Below, in pieces: positions 26,344 to 33,525 of a stretch of 64,000 bases of DNA (positions are counted from its first letter, which is position 1; every line of letters begins with the position of its first letter). The notes beneath the pieces are model-generated. The model did not search any database and was not told the DNA's origin. It saw only the letters and a list, made by a program, of their open reading frames with translations. The position numbers and the translations under genes were made by a program. The stretch comes from a virus: positions 1 through 64,000 of IMG/VR virus record IMGVR_UViG_3300030503_000315; one strand, 5' to 3'.

Positions 26344-26708
26344 AACTTTATTTATCTGGTAAGATGACAGGGTTGCCTGACCATGGTTTCCCAATTTTCA
26401 ACGCTGAATCTGCTCGGTTGCGTGCCCTTGGCTACGAGGTAATTAATCCTGCAGAAACTCAACCCTCTACAGATTGGATAGACTGTATTAAGTTGGATCT
26501 TGAATCGATTCGTGAGTGCGATGGGATTGCACTGATGGGTAACTGGGTTGACTCGTATGGTGCTATCATCGAAGTAATGGCTTCAGAACGGCTTCAGAAT
26601 GTTATCTTCAAGGCGGCGGAGATTGTCGACCATATATCCACATTTAGTGTAATCCCGAGTTATAAGATCGACATGTCAAAGATCGCCGACCTACTCATCC
26701 CTGCCTGA
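26340..26708 (+). CDS. DUF4406 / nucleoside 2-deoxyribosyltransferase-like protein
   Basis: 122 residues from ATG 26340, which overlaps the HNH stop. The start MKLYLSGKMTGLPDHGFPIF, then GYEVINPAE, DLESIRECDGIALMGNW and GAIIEVMASE, are the typical DUF4406 pattern, a nucleoside deoxyribosyltransferase-like fold. It may salvage or remodel nucleotides or bind nucleotide signals. The family's reaction in phages is not firmly known. Confidence 0.72.
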   Translation: MKLYLSGKMTGLPDHGFPIFNAESARLRALGYEVINPAETQPSTDWIDCIKLDLESIRECDGIALMGNWVDSYGAIIEVMASERLQNVIFKAAEIVDHISTFSVIPSYKIDMSKIADLLIPA

Positions 26709-26715
26709 GGTTTGA

Positions 26716-27207
26716 ATGGATAAGATCGAGAATCCCAAAGATGCAATTGCTAGCAACAAGCTACCGCTGCACCTTGTATCACCCATCCTCAAAGCCTATC
26801 AATCTCTAGCCTCATTCTTAGGTAACGTCAAGTATGGTGCCTGGAATTGGCGGGCATCGGGTGTACGATCGTCCGTCTACATTGCTGCCTTGCATCGTCA
26901 TATAGATGCATGGTGGGAGGGGCAAGAGAAGGATCCTGTTGATGGAACGCCTCATCTGGCCAATGCTTTAGCCTGCCTTGGAATTCTTATCGAGGCTAAG
27001 CATTGTGGTAAGCTAATTGACGACAGGCCACCTTCGATGGGTGAGGAATGGCAGAAGGTCAGGGATGAGCTAGAAGCTTTGATGCCCAAGATTCGTGAGA
27101 CATACAAGGATAAGGATCCACGTCATTGGACCATTAACGATACCCAAGAGGTTAGAAATGAATCCGATAAAGTACCTGAGAACATTCCTGGATTCAAGGG
27201 CTATTAA
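26716..27207 (+). CDS. dATP/dGTP diphosphohydrolase-like protein (DUF5664 type)
   Basis: 163 residues. Features of the family: NPKDAIASNKLPLHLV at the start, KYGAWNWR, VYIAALHRHIDAWWEG and HLANALACLGILIEA, with metal-binding acidic/His residues of MazG-like all-alpha folds. In some phages with modified adenine, such an enzyme cleans dNTP pools; no PurZ-like gene is visible here, so only general dNTP pyrophosphatase activity is inferred. The C-terminal third is charged and lies over the start of the next gene. Confidence 0.68.
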   Translation: MDKIENPKDAIASNKLPLHLVSPILKAYQSLASFLGNVKYGAWNWRASGVRSSVYIAALHRHIDAWWEGQEKDPVDGTPHLANALACLGILIEAKHCGKLIDDRPPSMGEEWQKVRDELEALMPKIRETYKDKDPRHWTINDTQEVRNESDKVPENIPGFKGY

Positions 27208-27370
27208 GAAGCAGAAAGTTCGGGATAGGGAGGACCGTGAATATAAAGCCATGGTTACGTACTTCAGGAAGAACGGTTTATGTTTTTACTGTAGTGGTAA
27301 AGGTAAAGTAGACTACGACTGGCGCATCCAAATGTGTACTGAGTGCTACGGCACGGGGAAATCAAAATGA
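27158..27370 (+). CDS. Small DnaJ-type zinc-finger protein
   Basis: 70 residues from ATG 27158 (MNPIKYLRTFLD), chosen for AAGAGG upstream. Two CxxCxGxG motifs (CFYCSGKGK and CTECYGTGK) form one DnaJ-like zinc centre. Basic helix in front. No J-domain is present. Probably an RNA-, DNA- or protein-binding adaptor. Confidence 0.65.
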   Translation: MNPIKYLRTFLDSRAIKKQKVRDREDREYKAMVTYFRKNGLCFYCSGKGKVDYDWRIQMCTECYGTGKSK

Positions 27371-27876
27371 GCAAGACTTTCTTAATTAGTGATACGCATT
27401 TTGGTCATACAGGAGTTTGCAAGTTCCTGAGGGACGATGGCGTAACCAAGCTACGTCCTTGGGATGAGCCAGATGAGATGGATGAAGCTTTGGTAGAGAA
27501 TTGGAATTCCGTGGTAAGTCCAAAGGATAAGGTTTATCACAATGGTGACGTAGTTATAAATCGTCGTTGCCTAGTCACCCTAGGACGTCTGAATGGTACC
27601 AAGGTCCTTATCAAAGGTAATCATGATCTCTTCAAGCCAGAAGAATATCTGACCTATTTTAAGGACATCCGTGGATATCATGTACTAGACAAGATGCTTC
27701 TTAGCCATATCCCGGTTCATCCTGGTAGCAAAGGTCGGTTCAGCGCTAACATTCATGGGCATCTTCACTGTAACGTTCTTGAAGATCCATGGTACATAAA
27801 TGTCAGTGTGGAATGCATCAACTATACTCCTATAGATTTTGAAGAACTACGGGAACGAGTGAAGGCAAATGCTTAA
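27367..27876 (+). CDS. Calcineurin-like metallophosphoesterase
   Basis: 169 residues from ATG 27367. All metal-site motifs are visible: SDTHFGH at 8-14, HNGDV near 58-62, IKGNHD near 85-90, LLSHIPVHP near 117-125 and NIHGHLH near 134-140. It would hydrolyse phosphoester bonds such as cyclic nucleotides or small phosphorylated substrates. Its small size and lack of capping domain argue against an Mre11/gp47 partner for the gp46-like ATPase, though a reduced partner is not excluded. Confidence 0.82.
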   Translation: MSKTFLISDTHFGHTGVCKFLRDDGVTKLRPWDEPDEMDEALVENWNSVVSPKDKVYHNGDVVINRRCLVTLGRLNGTKVLIKGNHDLFKPEEYLTYFKDIRGYHVLDKMLLSHIPVHPGSKGRFSANIHGHLHCNVLEDPWYINVSVECINYTPIDFEELRERVKANA

Positions 27877-29137
27877 CCTGATAACGCAGATCATAGCAAC
27901 CTTTAAATCGAATCCTCTCCTAGCAGGTGCCTTTAGCCTATGGGGGTTGACGGTCATTGGCATAGTAGCTAGAAGTGTCCCTGCTGCGATCTATCACTTC
28001 ATAATGAGTCAGGCCACAACAAGTCTAACCATAGACTCAAGTGGCCACTGGAGAGTTGGGCTAGCCTTTGTATCCTTTGGGTCCTGGTTTGCACAGCGCA
28101 AGGGTTCTAACTTTAGCCGGGCATTATCTTTGGACTATCAAGACGACTGGGATGAGGAGGGTACTATAGCCGGTCAGTCTAGGGAGAAGGTTAGAAAATT
28201 ATCTCTTGGACCCGGCCTAGGATTCCATTTCTTTGTATTCAATGGACGTCTGTTTTGGGTAACAAAAACAGAGCAACCATCCAATGGTTCTAGTGTTCCA
28301 AAGTATCGAGTAATAATCTCAACGTTCGGTAGATCACGCGAACCTATAGAGAAGTTGGTGGAAGAGATCAATCCTGTGCTTGATAACCGTAAGCTACAGA
28401 CGATGACCATCAATGCGGACGGTGATTGGGATATCTCTTCTATCATAACCAAGAGAAGTCTGGATTCTGTCATCCTTGCACCTGAGACGAAAACTTCGAT
28501 TCTCAAGTTGCTTGACGAATTCTATTCAGAAAGAGATTGGTACCTGGATAAAGGCTTGGCACATAAACAAACGTTCATCTTCCACGGTAAACCAGGATGC
28601 GGTAAGACCTCCACCGTAAAAGCTCTGGCAAGTCACTACAACCGCAATGTCTATACGTTGAACCTCAATATGGTGTCGGATAGATCTCTTCCCATCTATC
28701 TGTCAAAGGTACCTCCAGGATCCTTCGTGCTGATCGAAGACTTTGATACCTTTTCTGTGATAAAGTCCAGAGAAGCTAAGAAGGACAAGAAGAGTTTGTT
28801 TGAGGATGATGCAGGTCCACTTACCCTGTCTGGAGTACTTAATGCTCTAGATGGTATAGCGGCATTGGACAATATAGCAATATTCCTGACGACGAATCAC
28901 CTCGATCAGATCGACCCCGCGATTCTTAGAGAAGGTAGAACAGACAAGATCATTGAACTCAAGTATTTGACAACTCCTGAGATATACGAGTACGTGAAGT
29001 TTGCTTATGGTAGGGATATTCACCACTATCAGTTTGTGGATATACCTGGATGCGATCTTCACGGGATGCTGCAAAGGCACAAGCGTAACTACGATGGGTT
29101 TATGTTAGAGTTGAAGGAACGATTTGCAGTACAGTGA
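27869..29137 (+). CDS. BCS1-like membrane-anchored AAA ATPase
   Basis: 422 residues. An N-terminal hydrophobic segment (LLAGAFSLWGLTVIGIVA, about 16-45) could span the membrane, followed by a BCS1-type specific region and a AAA module: Walker A FHGKPGCGKTST near 237-248, Walker B FVLIEDFD near 285-292, GVLNALDGIAAL and sensor 1 IFLTTNHLDQIDPAIL. BCS1 relatives translocate folded proteins across membranes in mitochondria, and bacterial/phage members are little characterised. It is the last gene of the plus-strand operon. Confidence 0.8.
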   Translation: MLNLITQIIATFKSNPLLAGAFSLWGLTVIGIVARSVPAAIYHFIMSQATTSLTIDSSGHWRVGLAFVSFGSWFAQRKGSNFSRALSLDYQDDWDEEGTIAGQSREKVRKLSLGPGLGFHFFVFNGRLFWVTKTEQPSNGSSVPKYRVIISTFGRSREPIEKLVEEINPVLDNRKLQTMTINADGDWDISSIITKRSLDSVILAPETKTSILKLLDEFYSERDWYLDKGLAHKQTFIFHGKPGCGKTSTVKALASHYNRNVYTLNLNMVSDRSLPIYLSKVPPGSFVLIEDFDTFSVIKSREAKKDKKSLFEDDAGPLTLSGVLNALDGIAALDNIAIFLTTNHLDQIDPAILREGRTDKIIELKYLTTPEIYEYVKFAYGRDIHHYQFVDIPGCDLHGMLQRHKRNYDGFMLELKERFAVQ

Positions 29138-29144
29138 AGATGGA

Positions 29145-29174
29145 AAAGCCACCTCAAAACATCGAGGTGGCTTT
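29145..29174. terminator. Bidirectional rho-independent terminator between converging operons
   Basis: An 11-bp perfect stem (AAAGCCACCTC / GAGGTGGCTTT) with an eight-base loop lies between the end of the AAA ATPase and the end of the first late gene. T-rich sequence follows in both directions (ATTTTG on plus, TTTTCC on minus), so it can stop both operons. Confidence 0.9.
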
Positions 29175-29195
29175 ATTTTGCTTACCAGTTGCGGT

Positions 29196-29945
29196 TTAGA
29201 CCCAGGTCGTATCCTCAACTTGCTTCTTCACGTCAGCCAGAAAGTCAGGATCGTACGAGTACAACTTCGTCCAATACTCCTTAGCCTGTGCTTTGTCTTC
29301 CGGACTGATATTAGCCTTCAGCATCTGCTTGTGGAATTCCTTAGGAACCGGAACGCGATCCAGGCGAGTCACCTTAGCCATAACAACGATCTCAGGTACT
29401 TGAGTCGTGCTCGACAGAACCTGAATCTTTTCTGCATTCGCTGCAAGGACAAAGCCATGGTCAACATCACCAGTCTTCGAAACATATGATGCAAATTCAC
29501 CCTTAACAGCCGAGGCCATTGCAATGTGACGAAGAGCCGGGATATCCTGACGACGTTGCAGCTTAGCTTCAACGAGTTCAGACAGGTCTTCCTGACCGTG
29601 ACGTGCGAGGAACTTACCACCACGTCCTTCGCGTACTTCCCACAGCGAACGGTCGGCATTGTCCATCATGATGTTGGAAGCCATCATGCGATAACCTGCA
29701 CGGATTTCTTTGTCATCAACAACGCGCACTTCTTTGTTGGCGCGAACAAAACCAACTGCAGCGCCACCGTTGTTGTGCGACTTGATAATATGGAACGAGT
29801 TCTCAACCGGAGCTGCCTGGTTGTCGAATTGCTCCAACAGGTTTGCGCGAATCTGTTCGCGAGTCATGTGACCAGTGTACGAAACGATCACTCGTGCAAG
29901 AGTAGGCGATTGCAACTCGTAATCGGTAATAGCGATAGTATTCAT
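29196..29945 (-). CDS. Hypothetical late protein, probably structural
   Basis: 249 residues beginning MNTIAITDYELQSPTLARVI after AAGGAAAGATA. The protein is alpha/beta with a charged C-terminal third. Strand, position before the tail fibre/tube genes and strong ribosome binding site suggest a late, abundant protein. No domain is recognised, and there is no targeting-leader motif at its N-terminus. Confidence 0.6.
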   Translation of the reverse strand: MNTIAITDYELQSPTLARVIVSYTGHMTREQIRANLLEQFDNQAAPVENSFHIIKSHNNGGAAVGFVRANKEVRVVDDKEIRAGYRMMASNIMMDNADRSLWEVREGRGGKFLARHGQEDLSELVEAKLQRRQDIPALRHIAMASAVKGEFASYVSKTGDVDHGFVLAANAEKIQVLSSTTQVPEIVVMAKVTRLDRVPVPKEFHKQMLKANISPEDKAQAKEYWTKLYSYDPDFLADVKKQVEDTTWV

Positions 29946-30015
29946 TATCTTTCCTTGTGTAAAGAGAACAGAGTCAAGCGGAAGAGAACCTCTAAGGGTA
30001 TGTTACTGCATGAAA

Positions 30016-31377
30016 TTAGAAGTTGTAGACACCAGCAGGTGCAACAACTAGTGAAACGCCGCCTGCCGAAGGCAAGGAACTAACAACAAATGTAGCGGTA
30101 GCACCCGAAGTTGCAGATTGGAACGTGATGGTGTTCGATCCACTGATACCCGATACACCTGCCAGCAGAACCTTGAATGCTCCGGTAACGTTAGCCGGGA
30201 ACGTAAAGGTGATCGCCGCGGTTAAGGTACCTGATAGGACAAAGATAGATCCACTGTACGCCTGTGCGTTAGTCAGGGTTACAGCACTGGCAGCAACTGC
30301 AACTGCGAGATATCCCTTGACCGCATTTTGCACGAATGCCGTAGTAGCAATGTTCGACGTGCTATCACCAGCTGCGGCTGTGGTCGACGTCGGAGTTCCA
30401 GTGAATGCCGGGCTGGCAAGAATAGCACCGCCCGCGCTCGTGATGTCTGCACTTTGCAGTGTGACTGCACCAGTACGTGTATTGAAAGAATTAACAACGG
30501 CTGACGATCCACCAGTTGCAATACTCAACGTGCTACCTGTTATGGCCAGACCAGATCCAACGATAACGCCACCAATCACCGAAGTCGTAGCGGCGGGTAA
30601 GATATAAGGAGCTGCAACGCTAATTGTACCATTACCCGCTATGCTAACGTTCGACCCAGCTATAACGCCACCGATAGTCGAATTCGTTGCTGCTGGCAAT
30701 GCCAATGTCAGATTGCCCCCACTTACTGCCAGCCCGGCACCAACCGTTATACCGCCCAGCACTGAATTGGATGCTTGAGGTAACGTATAAGGAGTGGTTA
30801 CGATTGCAGCCAGCTGACCACCCGAAGAAACTGTCAGACCCGCGCCTACCGAAACACCACCAAGCGAAACAGTTGTCGCCGCGGGAAGAGTGTACGGGGC
30901 TGCTACACTAATAGTACCACCCGAGACCGAAATGTTTGCCCCTACAATAACACCACCAATCGTACTCGTAGTAGCTGCAGGAAGGGTAAAGTTGTTCAAC
31001 GAAGCCTGAACAAACTGTGTTGTTGCAAGCTGGGTCGTGTTCGTACCCGTAGTTGCAGTTGGTGCAGTAGGGACACCGGTGAATGCAGGTGAGGCCAGTA
31101 AAGCTCCACCGACTCCTGTGACATCTGCTGTCTGCAGAGTTACAACACCCGTACGACCATTGAAGGAACCTACGCCCGATACACCAGATGCAACCGAAGA
31201 TAGAACAAATGCAGTGGTTGCGATTTGAGTTGTGTTTGTACCTGTAGCAGCTGTCGGCGCTGTCGGTACCCCAGACAGGGATGGGCTAATTGCAAGCGCA
31301 CCTCCTGCCGAAGCGATGTCGGACGGGATTAATGATACGTCTCCTGTCCGACCGTTGAATGCTAGTACTGAGCTCAT
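30016..31377 (-). CDS. Tail fibre or fibre-like protein with tandem repeats
   Basis: 453 residues of repeats. Three FN[GT]RTG[DVA]V[ST]L units with TGVPTAPTATTGTNTTQLAT spacers alternate with units like TLPAATTSTIGGVIVG, the same shaft vocabulary as the fibres at 1-5225. The N-terminal attachment domain of those fibres is missing, so it may join another fibre segment or form a separate whisker. The end is a beta-rich domain (ANVTGAFKVLLAGVSG ... VAPAGVYNF). Located near the tail tube and sheath. Confidence 0.8.
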   Translation of the reverse strand: MSSVLAFNGRTGDVSLIPSDIASAGGALAISPSLSGVPTAPTAATGTNTTQIATTAFVLSSVASGVSGVGSFNGRTGVVTLQTADVTGVGGALLASPAFTGVPTAPTATTGTNTTQLATTQFVQASLNNFTLPAATTSTIGGVIVGANISVSGGTISVAAPYTLPAATTVSLGGVSVGAGLTVSSGGQLAAIVTTPYTLPQASNSVLGGITVGAGLAVSGGNLTLALPAATNSTIGGVIAGSNVSIAGNGTISVAAPYILPAATTSVIGGVIVGSGLAITGSTLSIATGGSSAVVNSFNTRTGAVTLQSADITSAGGAILASPAFTGTPTSTTAAAGDSTSNIATTAFVQNAVKGYLAVAVAASAVTLTNAQAYSGSIFVLSGTLTAAITFTFPANVTGAFKVLLAGVSGISGSNTITFQSATSGATATFVVSSLPSAGGVSLVVAPAGVYNF

Positions 31378-31465
31378 TTATTTGCCTCTCGGTTAACCTG
31401 TGAATTCTGAAGGTAACTTCGAGGAAGGGTTTAAATATTCTTATCGCTCTAGCTTTCTTTCTAGG

Positions 31466-31972
31466 TCAGCTGTCGGTAAAATCGAAGGCCCAAGTCACTT
31501 CAAGTGCAACGTGACCCGTACCCTGCGAACCGTCGAGAGGAACGTCGCTAAGGTTCGACGGCCACATACCAAAGACAGTGATTGTCTTAGCAATATTCGG
31601 CACGTCGTCATACAGCGTAATCTGACCAGCAACCTTATAGGTCGACGACTCAGAACCACTGTTGTTAGCCCAAGACCGGCCAGCTTCCATCCAGTTAAAC
31701 ATCTTGGTACGAGTCTGCCAATCGATGGCTTCAAGGAATGTCGTATTGAAGGTGTGGCTCCAGTTACGACGACCCATGTACAGTAGCTCGGTACCATGCA
31801 ATGCCACTGACACCCGATCGATTTCCGAACCAGGCAAGCCAGTCGACATACACTTAAAGGTCAAATCACTTGTGTTGGTAGAATTCGGGATGGCTGGGAG
31901 GAACAGGTCAAAGTTCCACGAAAGTGCCGGGTCCGGCAAGCTCTGCATGTCAAAGACACTAGTACGTGTCAT
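31466..31972 (-). CDS. Tail tube protein (T4 gp19-like)
   Basis: 168 residues, close to the 163 of T4 gp19. The start (VFDMQSLPDPALSWNFDLFL) and middle (YMGRRNWSHTFNTTFLEAID) fit the gp19-like tube family of contractile tails. Rings of it form the tube through which DNA passes. AGGAG lies upstream of ATG. It follows the sheath in transcription order after one intervening acidic gene. Confidence 0.85.
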   Translation of the reverse strand: MTRTSVFDMQSLPDPALSWNFDLFLPAIPNSTNTSDLTFKCMSTGLPGSEIDRVSVALHGTELLYMGRRNWSHTFNTTFLEAIDWQTRTKMFNWMEAGRSWANNSGSESSTYKVAGQITLYDDVPNIAKTITVFGMWPSNLSDVPLDGSQGTGHVALEVTWAFDFTDS

Positions 31973-32006
31973 AGTAAACTCCTAGGTAAATTGAACCTTT
32001 GTAATC

Positions 32007-33482
32007 TTAGAGAACGCGAAGTATTGGATTCCAACCATCTCGTGGTGTGTTAATCCTAACCACCATATCAGAACGATGGAACTCGCCATCTCCTGTTCCT
32101 TCGAAACCCAAATGCTTGAGAGTCGTTTCTACTGGATGTAACTCGCAAGTAAAACGAATCGATGCATCGAGGTTGCTGAACTGGGAACCCTTCAGGTACT
32201 TATCCATCTCGTAAAACAAAGCCCGGGCTAACGCTTTCTTGTTTGTCAGAGCTTCAACTTTCAACGACCCCATAGATGGCAGGGGTGGTGCTGCAAGATT
32301 AAATAGTCGTGGATCTGCATCGGCATTTACTTCCTCCTCAGCATCACACATTGCATCCAACTCCGCATCGTTATCCGTGGAAGAGTGGATATTCAGATAG
32401 CCGTGATCTCGAGGATCCTCGGTAATCATTCGATCACCAGTGGATCGTCCCGCGGGATCAAAGTCACCGTCGTATGTAAACTTTGACTCGATACCCAGCT
32501 TTGGTTTAGATGCACCTTTCGGCTTCTCATATCCCTTGGTTGGTTTCTTTGTCGGAGGAACACCCATGTCGTGTGGAGTACGTGTCGGCCTGGTAGTTGA
32601 GATCGTGTGTGCGAGTCTTCGCATATTGGCGAAAGTCTCTTCACCTTCCTGGCCTCGCATGCCCAATGTACCTGCTGGTTCTGGTTCGTCCACAGTCGAA
32701 TGTGCATCCACTTCCGGGGCTGTGGTGTTCCTGTTCATATTGTTGTCTCTCGAGTATGAAGAGACAGTATCCGGGTCAAGCAACAATGGTATCGAATCTG
32801 CGAAGGCAGGACTAGATCCTGAGGAACCAAAATTCTCAAAGTCGCGAGTGAGTGGATCACTTTCTGATGCAAGCCTATCTGCTTTGATAACTGAACCGTT
32901 ATAGGGCAGTACCTGAGAGTTAGGTTTCGGTGGTTCAACACCCTTGAACTCGAGGTTGATTTCTTCATCCCCTTCTGCCTGACCTATTCCACCCCAACTT
33001 GAGGATGCAAGAAGTCGCGCTAGAGATGCAGTAGAATCATAGAGCGTTTCATTCTTTGTGGATTCAGGACGACGGTCCCAATCCTTGATATTTGATTTGC
33101 CTGGCGCTGCGTACTGTTGACTTGTCGCTGGAAGGTCTGAACCATCCATTCCGTCAAGAGTGACCGCCGACATTGTTGGAGCAGGGGTATTACGCACTTC
33201 AGTCTGGGACATCGTTGAACCTGGACTAGTCGCTTCCTTATACTCTTCCGGTTCCGCTGTTGCCACTGACTCTTTCTGTTCTACGTGTTGCTCTTCATGT
33301 TGCTGGTGATTCAGCTGGTGCTCATCCTTATGCCTATAGTCTTCCGCTGGCGCTATGATGTCCTCAGCCAATATCTCTTCTCCAGTATGATCTTCGTAAG
33401 AGGTAGTGGTTGAAGGTAAACTGGTTGTCTGCCGTGTACTAGAGAGTAACCTTTGCCATGCTTTCGTCTTCACTTCAATCAT
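32007..33482 (-). CDS. Acidic late protein between tail sheath and tube, with leader-like N-terminus
   Basis: 491 residues. The start MIEVKTKAWQRLLSST resembles the leader consensus found in the internal-protein array. A long low-complexity acidic/Gln/Pro-rich region (about 20-390) is followed by a folded C-terminal domain of about 100 residues (LTNKKALARALFYEMDKYL ... RINTPRDGWNPILRVL). It contains a second candidate site ASLARLLASS near 152. It may be a scaffold or processed virion protein. No family recognised. Confidence 0.6.
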   Translation of the reverse strand: MIEVKTKAWQRLLSSTRQTTSLPSTTTSYEDHTGEEILAEDIIAPAEDYRHKDEHQLNHQQHEEQHVEQKESVATAEPEEYKEATSPGSTMSQTEVRNTPAPTMSAVTLDGMDGSDLPATSQQYAAPGKSNIKDWDRRPESTKNETLYDSTASLARLLASSSWGGIGQAEGDEEINLEFKGVEPPKPNSQVLPYNGSVIKADRLASESDPLTRDFENFGSSGSSPAFADSIPLLLDPDTVSSYSRDNNMNRNTTAPEVDAHSTVDEPEPAGTLGMRGQEGEETFANMRRLAHTISTTRPTRTPHDMGVPPTKKPTKGYEKPKGASKPKLGIESKFTYDGDFDPAGRSTGDRMITEDPRDHGYLNIHSSTDNDAELDAMCDAEEEVNADADPRLFNLAAPPLPSMGSLKVEALTNKKALARALFYEMDKYLKGSQFSNLDASIRFTCELHPVETTLKHLGFEGTGDGEFHRSDMVVRINTPRDGWNPILRVL

Positions 33483-33490
33483 ATGAGATT

Positions 33491-33512
33491 GGGAGGTGAT
33501 TTCTCACCTCCC
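33491..33512 (-). promoter_or_regulatory. Hairpin over a strong Shine-Dalgarno-like sequence upstream of 33482
   Basis: GGGAGGTGA / TCACCTCCC forms a 9-bp perfect stem with a four-base loop, ending nine bases before the ATG of the acidic gene. Read on minus, GGAGGTGA sits in the 5' arm, unusually far (over 20 bases) from the ATG. There is no T run. It may stop transcription weakly, process the mRNA or regulate translation. Confidence 0.5.
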
Positions 33513-33525
33513 CTCCTTACTACTT

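Noticed and set aside
26716-27207. Claiming a Z-genome (diaminopurine) phage
   Set aside because: Only the DUF5664-type gene is seen; no PurZ-like gene is in the window.
27367-27876. Calling the phosphoesterase the gp47/Mre11 partner of the gp46-like ATPase
   Set aside because: It is only 169 residues, lacks the DNA-binding/capping region and is about 13 kb away from the gp46-like gene.
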